A stretch of 64,000 nucleotides of DNA, taken from the NCBI GenBank assembly GCA_039566865.1, contig CM076955.1, forward strand, positions 12,105,001 through 12,169,000, written 5' to 3'. The notes under the pieces are model-generated. The model was not told the DNA's origin and ran no database searches. It saw only the letters and a program-made list of their open reading frames with translations. The translations under genes and the position numbers were made by a program. How positions within the stretch are numbered: position 1 is the first letter of the stretch; the number at the start of each line of letters is the position of its first letter. Origin of the DNA: Aurelia coerulea (taxonomy: Eukaryota > Cnidaria > Scyphozoa > Semaeostomeae > Ulmaridae). Positions 24,480-35,421 of the stretch are shown here, piece after piece.

Positions 24480-24720
24480 AAAGGATCGGGATCGAGGAAC
24501 ATTTTTAAGCATTTTTATACAAGAGGCTCGATTTGAATGGTGTTAGAGCTACTATCACTATTGTGCACATTCGTGAATTCCAGAAAATGTATCAAAATAT
24601 CTTTCGATTCAGATACTTTTTAGAATGTCTATGTGTCAAAAATGAAATTTTACATTGTAATGCCCTCTCAGGGAGCTGTCTCCAATTTTCTGAGGTCGAA
24701 ACATTCCAAAAATGACAACG
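24480..24720. repeat. Dispersed repeat (TATCACTATTGTGCACATTCG family), copy 1
   Basis: Contains a GTTAGAGCTACTATCACTAT block, then TGTGCACATTCG, also found at about 45218-45250 and, inverted and diverged, at about 56425-56460. Upstream of it is a GATCG...CGAT hairpin-like stretch. No coding potential. In the 45-kb copy it forms part of a larger compound repeat. Confidence 0.55.
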
Positions 24721-26065
24721 GTTTCCTCATTTCAAGACAGGTTACCACAATTACAAAATCCATTATAGCCAAATGTAATACTGGTCTCAATTACTAAATT
24801 GCAAATTATCAGGTACAGGTACTGTAGTTAATGTTCATAGTTCAAAAGTTCCTGTGGACTTTATTCTTTGAAACTGCCATGGATGGCACTTCACAGTCAC
24901 TGGCTTTGATTCTTTCTTTGTAATTAGCTTTTCCTTGTCGTTGATTGTTTGCTCCATCCAACTACATTGCACGAATAATGAAACGGCTGTAGAGCATCAA
25001 TGAAACGGTCATAGAGCATCAGCATGAACATGAACAATGAAACGGCTGTATCATCACAACAAATTGTTCAATGTCTAATTCCAAAAATGGAGAAAAACAG
25101 GTTTTGCATGAGTGAAAAACAATCTTGATGGAAAAAGTTCATAATGTGCAGTGCAGTGTTTAGTCTGGACAACTGTAATGGTCCATCCCACTGTGATTTA
25201 CTTTGCATGAATGCAAATCAGACCTGAATGCATTCATTACAGGAATTAGAACTAGCCATTCTTTGGTCCTGCAACAACAACAAAACTGAATAAGGTTTTA
25301 TTTAATGTAAACTAAAATGTAAAGGTTTTATTCTGTACGACATATGGTGTGACGAAGAAATCATTTTTCTTTACATTTCAAATGTAAATAAATTTTATTT
25401 GCTGAATCAAGTATAAAAATTGCACAAATCAGTATCACAATAGCATTGCACTAAATCTTGAAACACAAGAAGTAGATACTATTTGGCCTGACCCTATGTA
25501 GCCCTCATTCATAATAAAATGACGATAACCGGTGTCAGTAAAGACATTACCCCCTGCCAGCAAAGACATTACCCCCGAGAACGTAGACGCGGAAGTGTCG
25601 AATTATCTTAGTTTCTTAGTTGTTGAGAAGTTTGTTGTGATCTCGAAAGGAATATGAAGAGATATTATTCTCAAACTTTACGAAACCACACCGTGCCTTT
25701 TTACTATCTTTTAGTACTAAGATATTGGACACGTTAAACCTACAATTTGTTGCAAACCTCCGGTGTCAGTTTTGAGCATTCCTTCTTCATCAATCCCCAA
25801 CCAGCATATATTTGTTTGTGCAAGTCAAAGTTCCCTCCAGCTAGCTAGGCCCTGGAATCATAGTCGTCATGTTTCTGTCTTTGAACAAGATAAGCTGTAG
25901 AATCCATTCTGTGAATGGTTGAAGCAAGACAGAGAATAAAACGAAATCCTCGCATATTTGTAATAAACACATGATGTGATACTCACCAGATATGTGAAGA
26001 ATCCCCTTCTTCCTTCTTCGTGAACTGCAGCCAGGAAGTTTGCAGTGCAGCAGTGAAGCAAACTT
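24721..26065. other. No gene recognised; minor tandem repeats
   Basis: No ORF with a recognisable domain. A short array of AATGAAACGGCTGTAGAGCATC-like units lies at about 24977-25055, and AAAGACATTACCCCC occurs twice at about 25539-25577. Confidence 0.5.
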
Positions 26066-26257
26066 TTGATTGAATTGAATTGACACGTAAGGTAAGGTAG
26101 TAGAGCCGAGCCATATACATAAATAAATAATCCACGATAGGCAATTTGTCGCGTCTACATTGCCGCCGAGCCACTTTTGATTGAATTGAATTGACACGTA
26201 AGGTAAGGTAGTAGAGCCGATTGACACGTAAGGTAAGGTAGTAGAGCCGAGCCATAT
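26066..26257. repeat. Tandem repeat of GACACGTAAGGTAAGGTAG units
   Basis: Three copies of a phrase containing TTGACACGTAAGGTAAGG and TAGTAGAGCCGA occur at about 26080, 26190 and 26221, two of them preceded by TTTTGATTGAATTGAA. The ORFs reading through this simply repeat the phrase and are not genes. Confidence 0.7.
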
Positions 26258-26921
26258 ACTTCGCAGGCGCTTCGCGCCCCCGCAGCTGCAACAATTGTTT
26301 TCACCTGCTCCGGCCAGGCTCCGGCCAGGCTCCAGCCAAGCTCCGGCCATTGGCCGGAGCCTCGGCACCCTCCTGAATCAAAATCAATTTCACCTGGCCC
26401 AAGTTTGCTGCCCCAAGTTTTATGTGATACTACTGTTTTCCAACAAAGTGATATCAGTAATTAAGGTGAATCAGAATAAAGTGCAAAAATCCCCAACCTT
26501 TCTGGACCTTTCTCTCAGAACCAGTTTTTGTACTGTACATATTTATTGATACTCATTTAAAGGAGGGTTAACTTCCAAATTGTCCATGAAATTGTACAAA
26601 ATTGTCTTTTTACCAACTAACAAGTCAGAGAAAATGGTATCCCATGAAATGGTATGATGGACGAGCGTGGTGTACCTTATACTATTGAATTGCACCTACC
26701 ACTGGGGATTTTAGCAAGTGTCTGATTACCACCACCATCTGATTACAGATCAATACCGTTTGTTTGTCAAATTATTTTAAATCGATTATGTACATACTCT
26801 AGCTTACTATATAAAAATGTACAAAGTAAACTAATCTAAATCGATGGATATATATAATTACATAAATGAAATATTTTAGAGTATTTTGCTAATCTAACTA
26901 AATAAAAATAACTAGTTCATG
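26258..26921. other. No gene recognised; minisatellite and AT-rich flank
   Basis: 26305-26362 is a CTCCGGCCAGG minisatellite related to 20745-20785. The remainder is AT-rich (especially 26750-26915) without coding signal; part of it may be the 3' UTR of LINE C, displaced by the foldback element at 26922. Confidence 0.4.
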
Positions 26922-27713
26922 CCGGGTGTCTAAAAAAAAGTACCCCCTTTTGACTGAACAAGGCAACAAAACGATAATATTTCGGGACTTTTTGAGTTCA
27001 TGGCTACATTTGTTGATCTTCAACTTAAATGCACATACCTTGCATTTGGAAATCGACCAACAAACACCGGAGATACGAGTTTACAAGGTCAAAATTTGGA
27101 GTGCACCTGAAACCAGAGGTTTTGAGAAATGGCCTGGCCATAATTTGACAACAAACAGGCATTTTGCAAACGAATTTTCGACTTTGACCTTTACCTTTTA
27201 TTTTTGAAAAGATTTATACGTTGAATTACTTCAATTGTTCTTCAAGTGACTTTTCTTTTGAGGAAACGGTCCTTGCATTGCATTCGATCCCAAGTGTTTT
27301 GTATTAAAGAAGAGGAAAAGGAGCATATGCACGCTTATATTGGAGATGTGGCAAGACTTTATCACTCTTACCACATTTTTAATATATTTGTTTAATCAGC
27401 GCCATGTCCATGCATGCATATTCTTTCCAAAAGCAAAACACGGAAACTTAAAGTCTGCAGGTACTTTGGAAAATGTCCATGATACAAATCATGACTAGGC
27501 CCTTTTTCAAAACCTCTGGTTTTGGGTGCACTGTAAATTTTTGACTTTGCGAACCTGTATCTCCGGTGTTTGGTGGACGATTTCTAAATGCAAGGTACAT
27601 GCATCTAAGTTGAACATTGATAAATTTAGCTGTGATGTCGGGGAGCAATGATATTTTATTGCTTGGTTCCTATTTCCAGTCAGAAAGATGGTACTTTTTT
27701 CTGAGACACCCGG
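26922..27713. mobile_element. Foldback element FB1, copy 2
   Basis: Same family as 19634-20424 and nearly the same length (792 versus 791 bp). The left tip is CCGGGTGTCTAAAAAAAAG, the right tip in reverse complement CCGGGTGTCTCAGAAAAAAG. The right flank is TA (27714-27715); the left flank is TG, possibly a mutated TA. The element abuts the C-terminal end of the LINE C ORF2, so it inserted at or beside the LINE 3' end. No transposase. Confidence 0.82.
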
Positions 27714-27715
27714 TA

Positions 27716-28598
27716 GATACATTTGGACAGGCACTACATTTACAGTCTGGGCCATCCCACTTCCTTATCATATTTGTAAAACTGTTTAGGTTTTCGGACG
27801 ATTTCATTTCATTTGGCAGTGTATTCCAGATTTGAGGTCCCACTGATCGAAGGCTATTGGACCCAAAGGTGACCTGATTTGGTCTTTAATGCTGTAAGTC
27901 ATTGGAGTTACGTAATGAGTACTCGGAAGATCTTATTTTGAAAAGATCGTGCATGAAATAGGGGTTTAAATTGTTTAAAGTCTTAAACACTTCTATGCAG
28001 AGAACTCTTAGACGGGAAACATGCATAGTACACCTTTCTGATTTGGAAAGTAAGTCGCTATATGAACTAAGGTGATCATTGTGTAAAAATCTAAGGGCAC
28101 GTTCTTGAATCTTCTCAATTTTTTGTACAGATTTAGCTGATGAGAAGTACCATACTAGAGGACAATAATCAAAATTTGAATATGCAAAGTTCTGGACAAG
28201 AATCTTCTTTTCATTAAAGCCAATATATTGTTTCAGTCTTTTTAAAACATTAAGTTGTGATGCGGCTTTTCTGCAAATTTCAGAGATGTGCTGTTCAAAG
28301 TTCAGTTTATGATCCAGTTGAATACCTAGCAATTTAACCGTTTCTTCGGATTTGACTATTTTTCCTTGGATGTTGAAATTTTCTCCACTATGTTTGATCC
28401 TTTCTAATAACGAGTGCCTGGAAGTTTTCTGCATTAGCTATTATTTGATTTTGTTTTAGCCAAGTCAAAGCAACTCCGGCTTCTTCTTCCAGCACCTCAA
28501 TCAGATTTGATAGAGTCTTGGAAAAATAAGCTAGAGTGTTATCATCAGCATAATTATGTAACGTCGCTCGTTTGATAAACAGAAAAAGATCGTTTATA
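27716..28598 (-). pseudogene. LINE C ORF2, 3' part (RT palm end and C-terminus)
   Basis: On the minus strand this begins INDLFLFIK and the catalytic YADD (about 28540-28553), continues LNVLKRLKQYIG, YCPLVWYFSSAK, IQERALRFLHND, and ends with a SLRSVGPQIWNTLP-like block and a WDGP-C-x-C-x2-C tail (about 27720-27870). One frame break near 28435 and another near 27886 are present. It is the direct continuation of the RT segment at 30924-31650; the two are separated by a 2.3-kb insertion. Confidence 0.88.
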
Positions 28599-30493
28599 TG
28601 AGGATTAGACTTGTTTAACCTGAGTTAATGACGTCAAAAGTAGTTGTTTATATTAGCCAATCATGGGATCCCTAGGGATTGTGGGATTTTTAGAGCATAG
28701 GTGTGGCATCCATTTCCGTGTGCACTCAGATCGCTCGATAGCGAGAACAAGAAGATCTACATACTGGAATTTCATCGAGATTTGGAGAGTTTTTTAACGA
28801 AGATTCAACAGCACTCCTTGTTGGTATTTCAAGATCGCCCTGGACGTGTTATCGACAAGTTCCGGTTATATCTCCGTGTTCTCTGGATGTGTCCTCTGCT
28901 TGCAGAGGGTTTCTGGCCTGATTGTTGCCTGCATTTCCGGGTGGCTGTTTGAGGGCGGTTTACTTTAGAGAAGTATTTCACTGCCAGTTTTTTGCCTGAA
29001 TTTGGTGAGAACTTTCCAATCTTCCTTTATTTTACCTCGCGCCATTGTCATTAGACCGGTTTGACTCCAATTTTTGGCAAGTTTTTGTTATTATGTCGCA
29101 AGAATTTAAGACACTTTTTAGAGAATTTTGGGTACCAAACATCATGGCAGATGATCAAAATTCGAATTCGATATATCGACCCTCCCAGTGCCCCCTGTCC
29201 CTATGTGCAGGCAAGAGGTTATGGAAAACTTTGGAGCCCTTTATTCTTCTATTCGGAGGATCTTAGGTGGAGTAAAATTTCCGACAAATGGCTTTCTGGG
29301 TTAGGCCCTGCTCATAATTTTTGGCCACGTATTTTGGACCACGTTCATACAGTTTTGTGGCAATTCGAATCAAAACATCGACCCTCCAAGTGCTCCGGAC
29401 ACTATGAGCAGACAAGAGGTTATGGAAAAATTTGGAGCCCTTGGCCTCCTTCACAATTCTGGGCCTCGTTATTTTGGCCTCGTTCATAATTTTTTTTTTG
29501 GCGACGATTTTGTGGCCACGTTAATGGCTTTTTGGCAACGCTGTTTCGGCCACGTTCATAATTGTTTGGTCATGCTATTTTTTCCACGTTCGTATAATTT
29601 TTGGCCACGTTATTTTGCCACGTTCATGATTTTGTCCACGTTATTTTGGTCACGTCCAAAATTTTTTTGGCCTCGTTGACAATGTTTAGCCTTATTCATT
29701 TGGTCACGTTCATAATTTTTGCCACATTCATAATTTTTGGCCACGTTTATAATTTTTGACCACGTTATTTTTGGTCACGTTCATAATGCTTCGGCCACGT
29801 TGTTTCGGCCACGTTCATAATTATTCGCCACGTTATTTTGGCCACGTTCACAATTTTTGGCCACGCTTGGCCACGTTCATGATTTTTGGCCACGTTATTT
29901 TGGCCACGTTCATAATTTTTTGGCCACGTTATTTTGGCCACGTTCACAATTTTTGGCCACGCTTGGCCACGTTCATGATTTTTGGCCACGTTATTTTGGC
30001 CACGTTCATAATTTTTTGGCCACGTTATTTTGGCCACGTTCACAATTTTTGGCCACGCTTGGCCACGTTCATGATTTTTGGCCACGTTATTTTGGCCACG
30101 TTCATAATTTTTGGCCACGTTATTTTGGCCACGTTCACAATTTTTGGCCACGCTTGGCCACGTTCATGATTTTTGGCCACGTTATTTTGGCCACGTTCTC
30201 TATCTCCTTCGTCTCCTACCTGTCACTTCTGCTCTTTACTTTTCACTTTCTTTCTGCAACTTTTTATTCTATTTTTTTTTTTTGGACCTCCCGCCTGATA
30301 TAAGATTTAGGTAAGGGGTTTGGTACAGAAATATTAGTAGTGATTGGTGGGGGAACACGCCTCGTGTTCTGTGGCCGGAAATTTAATTTCCCTGAGCCAA
30401 TCACCAAAGTTAAAGGTTAGCATTGTTCAGGAAAGTCGGGCAATACACAATGGCCCATTCCCTGGAAAGGGTCGGATCTTTTTAGGTCATTAA
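28599..30493. mobile_element. Element T, long copy (inserted in LINE C)
   Basis: The insertion begins at about 28599 with ATGAGGATTAGACTTG and TTAACCTGAG, then TTAATGACGTCAAAAG at 28625. It ends GATCTTTTTAGGTCATTAA at 30493. TTAATGAC-x-T-x-AAAAG at the left pairs with the reverse complement of the right end, giving short inverted tips. The interior includes a CCAATCA-containing block and a long minisatellite. No transposase or RT is recognisable, so it is non-autonomous. A second, shorter copy follows directly. Confidence 0.7.
29480..30200. repeat. GGCCACGTT minisatellite with 96-bp higher-order period
   Basis: The region is built from phrases such as TTGGCCACGTTATTTTGG and CCACGTTCATAATTTT. 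Between 29861 and 30200 the phrase CCACGCTTGGCCACGTTCAT recurs at 29861, 29957, 30053 and 30148, a period of about 96 bp. Long ORFs on both strands (for instance 29756-30169) arise because the repeat lacks stops; they show no domain and should not be called genes. Confidence 0.85.
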
Positions 30494-30923
30494 ATGAGGG
30501 TTAGACTTGTTTAACCTGAGTTAATGACGTCAAAAGTAGTTGTTTATATTAGCCAATCATGGGATCCCTAGGGATTGTGGGATTTTTAGAGCATAGGTGT
30601 GGCATCCATTTCCGTGTGCACTCAGATCGCTCGATAGCGAGAACAAGAAGATCTACATACTGGAATTTCATCGCCCACCCTCCCGCACCATTTATTTTGT
30701 TTATATTTTTATATTTACTTCGTCTTTTTTCTCTTTCCTTGACTAAATCTTCCTTCCTCCTGGCGGGTCTTTCTTCCATCCGCGAGGCAGGTGTATTGCT
30801 CCCGCCGGAAATTTAATTTCCCTGAGCCAATCACCAAAGTTAAAGGTTAGCATTGTTCAGGAAAGTCGGGCAATACACAATGGCCCATTCCCTGGAAAGG
30901 GTCGGATCTTTTTAGGTCATTAA
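30494..30923. mobile_element. Element T, short copy (internal-deletion-like derivative)
   Basis: The first 180 bp (to about 30673) match 28599-28777 and the last 122 bp (30802-30923) match 30372-30493, almost without change. The middle (30674-30801) differs and lacks the minisatellite. The two copies are joined head to tail: the same 27-bp ATGAGG...CCTGAG segment precedes each TTAATGAC start. After 30923 the LINE C RT resumes. Confidence 0.75.
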
Positions 30924-31650
30924 CTAAAAATTGAATAAAATGGGACCCAAAACAGAGCCTTGAGGTACACCTGATAAAATAGTTTGGAAAGAATTATACG
31001 TATTGTTGATTCTGACAGACTGTTTCCGCCGTTTTAGGTAAGAGTAAATAAGGGCGAGATCATTTTCATCCAAGCCATAGGCATGTAGTTTGGCTATAAG
31101 TAAATCATGCGGAATACAATCGAATGCTTTTGATAAATCCGTAAGGAGAGCCCCTACAATATTATCGTTATCGAGCTTAAATCTCCATTCTTCAAGCATT
31201 CTTATTAGGACATGTTGTGTGCCATATGATTTTCTGTAAGCAGCAACGAAAAGGGAAAGTGTTTCATCTAGGTATGGGATAAGTTGATTGTTCAAAATGT
31301 TTTCATAGATTTTGGAGAAAATATTGAGAATACTGACTGGACGAAAGTTTCGTTCAACTGTACGATTTGCCCCTCCTTTATCTAAAGGACAGACAGCGGC
31401 ACGTTTTCCATTATTTGGAAACCTAGAGTTTCGTATACTGCAATTAATTGCATCTGTTGACGGGAGTGCAAGCTCGTTTGCAGCTAACAACATCAGTTTT
31501 GGTGGTATTTGATCTTCACCCGTTGATTTCCTACCGTCTAAAGATTTTAGTTGTTCTCTGACTTGACAATCTTCTACTTCGTGAAAGGAAAATGAATTGA
31601 AATTTATTTCAGGAGTTTGAATGATAGCTAAAATACTTGGATGGTTTTTG
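30924..31650 (-). pseudogene. LINE C ORF2, central RT segment
   Basis: On the minus strand this encodes NHPSILAIIQ, GRKSTGEDQIPPKLM, VCPLDKGG...RNFRPVSILNIFSKIYE, AAYRKSYGTQHVL, LLTDLSKAFDCIPHDLLIA and GVPQGSVLGPILFNF, i.e. RT blocks 0-5. It stops exactly where Element T is inserted, before INDLF and YADD. Upstream it joins the endonuclease segment once the 885-bp foldback element (31653-32537) is ignored; the codons meet in frame across the TA duplication. Confidence 0.9.
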
Positions 31651-31652
31651 TA

Positions 31653-32537
31653 CCGGGTGCGCCAAAATAAACTATGCACGTTTGGCAGGCCACGATAAAT
31701 CGTACACAAGACCGATTTTGAAGATTTATGACTTGATCTTTAGCAGAAGGCCTGAATTAGATTCTAGGATTTTTTGCAAATTTTTCTGTTTTCAGTTTTT
31801 AGAGCTACAAGCGAGTTTCTTAAAATTTTTGCTTTCGAAAACACTGAAAACGATCAAAAATCGTCGATCAAGCTTTCTAAAGAATCGACATGAATGGACA
31901 AAGCGAACATTTTTTCGTGGTGATTTGGGATTTAGAAATCGACTAATTGTAAATTGCTGTACGAGAGTTCGCACTATCTTGTGAGCAATGTAATAATATT
32001 TTCAAGAATATAAAGAAATGTCTTTTCATTTGTAATGTCATTGAATTTATGCTTTGCTGCAGGCTGTGTTCCTGTATCAAGGGGGTTAAAAGACAAGCGA
32101 GGAAGCGTCATGGGGCCAGCAAGCATGGAGTTTTGTTACATTTTTGATTTTGTGACTGCTTTTGGGGCGGCACTTTATTGTAACTACTACAGAATTTCGC
32201 AACAAGCCAATCTTTGAAATAACACTCGTGCAGAAGTTTACAATGATCAATTTCCAAGTCCCCATATCACGCTGAAAACGTTTTCTCTTTGTCCATTCAT
32301 GATGAGTCTTTAGAAAATTTGATCATCGTTTTTTGATCATTTTCAGTGTTTTCGAAAACGAAAATTTTAAGAAACTCGCCTGTAGCTCTAAAAATTGAAA
32401 ATGGAAAAATTTGCAAAAAATCTTAGAATCTAATTCAGGCTTTCTGCTAAAGAGTAAGTTATATATCTTCAAAATCGGTCCAGTGTACGATTTATCGTGG
32501 CCTGCCAAACGTGCATAGTTTATTTTGGCGCACCCGG
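31653..32537. mobile_element. Foldback element FB2 inserted in LINE C (TA-flanked)
   Basis: The left tip CCGGGTGCGCCAAAATAAAC continues TATGCACGTTTGGCAGG; the right end in reverse complement is the same. TA flanks both sides (31651-31652, 32538-32539). Arms are long: the phrase translating NYARLAGHDKSYT.PILKIY appears on plus near 31670 and on minus near 32510. Those ORFs are products of the inverted arms. The arms do not resemble FB1 although the first 6-7 bp of the tip are the same. Confidence 0.88.
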
Positions 32538-32539
32538 TA

Positions 32540-33990
32540 TTCTTCAAGAATCAACTTAATGATTTGCCGATCATCATCAGTTGCAACCGTATCTGCAATG
32601 TTACAAGGTTTTACACCGCTAGACTTTTCTACAATATTGATATAGTGATCGTTAAATATCTCCGTTAGTTCTCTGTCTTCGGTAATGATTGCATTATTTT
32701 TAACTAAGGAGATATTGCTACCCGCCAAGCCTCCTTCGTTAGAGAGGAAAGGCTTGACAAGGTTCCAGAAAGCACGATTCGATACCAGTCCATTTTCTAT
32801 TGCTTGTTTTAAGTGCTGTTTAATTGCCTTTTTTCTTAAGGAAACACATTTATTTCTTTGCCTTTTAAATGTAAGTTCATTTTCTTTTGTAGGATTTTGG
32901 CTACGTTTCTTCTTTAGTCTCGTTCTGGTATAAATTCCCTTTTTTAGTTCTCGAGTCATGAAAGGAGCATTATTTCCTCGTAGCATTTTCGTTCTTAGAG
33001 GGGCATGTTTGTCGACCAGTTTTCGAAAAGTGCAGACAGTATTATCATAAGCTTGTTCTGGATCCTTAGAAGTACCAAGATTTGCCAGCTTTACATCTGA
33101 CAGGAAATTGTCGGCATTAAATTTTTTGAAGCTGCGATACTTGATTACCTTTGGCTTGAGTCTTGAGAGATGCGACTTCATAACCGTCACTACAAGATCG
33201 TGATAGTCACTCAAGCCAGTCTCAAAAACGGAAGTTTTTTGAAAGCATCTCGGCCGATTTGTAAGGATGACATCAATAGAAGAACTATTGCTTTTTGTAA
33301 AACAAGTTTTGGCATTCACTAAATTTGATAGCTCAAAGACATCACAAAAGGAAGCTAGCTTACTGTACCCAGCATCCTGTCTGTTTAGGGTATCAATATT
33401 GATATCTCCCACTACAATTACGTTGTCGTATTTATCTAAACCAGAGTTTAAAGTGGTTGAAAGATCGCGAAAGAATGAATCAATGTTGCTGGATTCTGGG
33501 GGCCGATATACTGTAGACAATCCATTTCTTTTTGCTCACTATCAGTTCAGAGCACAAGAGTTCAAAAGAAGGAGTCTCTAAAACTGGAACTCAATTGCAG
33601 ACGACACCCTTCCTAGTATACAGCATAATACCCCCACCAAATTCGTTCCTATCACGACGTACAGGTTTTTGGTAGTTATTCACAAGAAATGTTCAGTTTT
33701 GAAATCAGAATATATTTTGGTTTGCTCTATGACCAAAACATCACGTAAGTATCTCTCCATAAGTATCCTCAAATCAATAATCTTATTCCTAAGACTATTG
33801 ATATTCAAGAAATCTGTGAGTGGGTGGTTATGATACTCTTTTCTGAGGCTAAAAAGTTTGTCGATATCGCATGGATCATTTGATTCCGAAGAAATATCTG
33901 TATAAGTAGGCGATTGGATTACGATCTGGTCTACTTCTTCATTTAGCGTAGGCGATTGTGATTTGCGTTCATAAGAAGGTTTAAGATTAT
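32540..33990 (-). pseudogene. LINE C ORF2, endonuclease and linker
   Basis: The minus strand carries FLNINSLRNKI (about 33800-33835), then after frame damage STVYRPPESSNID (from 33520), VVGDINIDTLN, SSSIDVILTNRP and LSDYHDLVVT, the core motifs of the APE-type endonuclease. A basic linker follows (MTRELKKGIYTRTRLKKKR, FWNLVKPFLS), ending LILEEY at the FB2 insertion. The segment 33521-33800 has a stop and frame changes. It belongs to the CR1-like group, with the esterase-type ORF1 next to it. Confidence 0.87.
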
Positions 33991-34077
33991 GGATGGACGA
34001 ATCTAATTTATCTACATTATGTATCTCTCTACTTTTTAGTCAACCCGTGGAATTTATGAAATCGATAAAGTTACCTG

Positions 34078-35072
34078 CTAATAAGTTGTTCCATTGTAAT
34101 TTGGGTGAAGACCCCATTTATTCAAATGTTGCGCTTTAATGTTGTCGTGTGTTATAAAATATATTCCATGATCTTCGAGAGATTCTCTTACCAGGCGATT
34201 GACTTCCTTTCTTTTAACTTCAAGGTTTTGTGAGTCAGCTCTATCGACTATGCTCGATACTGCAACTTTTTCAACTCTTTCGTTTACAGTCAATGCTAGA
34301 TCTACGAGTTTGTTTGCAATTCGGTCTGGCTCCTCGTCGTGAAGGTTGTTCGTTCCACACATCAGAACAACCATACTTGGTTTCATATTTACTGTAGGCT
34401 CCACATAAGAAAACATATCATCTACTCTTGCACCGGGAAAGGTCTTGACGTATGAAGGACACTCGTTGTTACCATGGAGTCACCAATTATTGTTAAGGTT
34501 GGTTTCCTCTGCGATTGGTTGCCTCTATTATCTTGTCTCTCTTGGGTACTGCCATACAGTGTCTTCCTCGATGTTACGTCACTCCTTGGTGGGCCTGCTC
34601 GTACCTGCGTTGGTCTCATCTTGACCACTTCATTCACTTGAATCAATTACACTTATGTCTTCTTCTTTTCTTTTTCGATGATGTCTTGGGATTTCTTTCG
34701 GTGCTGGATTGATCTCTCTTGGTATTCTATCTCCGACTTTTGATTTCTCTGTTTGTAGCATTGGTAACTATTGGATTTGTTCCCACGATAATTGCTGGAT
34801 GTGTCTTCATTTTGTAAGACTTGATATCGATTTCTTAGTGCCACTTGGGATGCCTGTGGATCAAAATTTCGGGCAGGTTTTCTTGGTATATTCCATCGTG
34901 AATTACTAGATGCTTCCGTCAAATCCCTTGGTGCAACTGTTTGTTCTGCTGTCTCAATGTTATTGTAAATAGTTGCGAGACGATTTCCAGGAGTATACTC
35001 GTAGTCTATCATCTTTCTATTGGTCACCTGAGACATCCTTGGCTCGAAAATTCGTGGAGCTTTTGTTGGCAC
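34078..35072 (-). pseudogene. LINE C ORF1: low-complexity N-terminus plus SGNH esterase-like domain
   Basis: The minus strand from 35072 gives a basic, Q/N/R-rich region, then (34646-34422) TLTIIGDSMV with the GDS motif of SGNH hydrolases, and after a frame shift near 34420 (34416-34078) VVLMCGTNNLHDEEPD (block III, GTNN) and NKWGLHPNYNG (block V, with the HP-type histidine). An esterase-like domain in ORF1 is known from CR1-group LINEs. The gene is broken by one frameshift between blocks I and III; the catalytic Ser, Asn and His are all visible. The element's 5' end is probably cut or buried near 35420. Confidence 0.8.
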
Positions 35073-35421
35073 TCCCTATTATGAGTTTTCGTCTGTCTCC
35101 AGCAAATCCTTTGGCATCCCTGCTGTATTTTGATTAAAAACACTGGGCCTAGCATGCCCTGACTCTCTAAAACCAGTATTAGGAATAAAAGCTTTATTTT
35201 CTTTTGGAATATCATATTTACCAACATCGTTTATTTTTTTCAAATCAGAAAGTTCTTTTTAAGGGCCACATTTTCCAGTGAAAGGTCTCTTTTTCATTTT
35301 CTAAAATTTGGATCCTGGCCAGCAAACCATAATATCCTGCTCTATTTTGTAAATATTTTTCTTCGCTTTCTTATCACAGTCAGATATGGTGTGTCTGCGT
35401 GATTTCTTTCTTCTATTTATA

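Noticed and set aside
29861..30200. CRISPR-like regular repeat
   Set aside because: Spacer-like parts are themselves repeated, the context is eukaryotic, and there are no cas-like genes.
29756..30303. Long ORFs of repeated WPRYFGHVHN type on both strands
   Set aside because: They are translations of a tandem minisatellite with no stops; both strands and several frames are open equally.
31637..32547. ORFs reading CAKINYARLAGHDKSYT on both strands
   Set aside because: Produced by the inverted arms of FB2.
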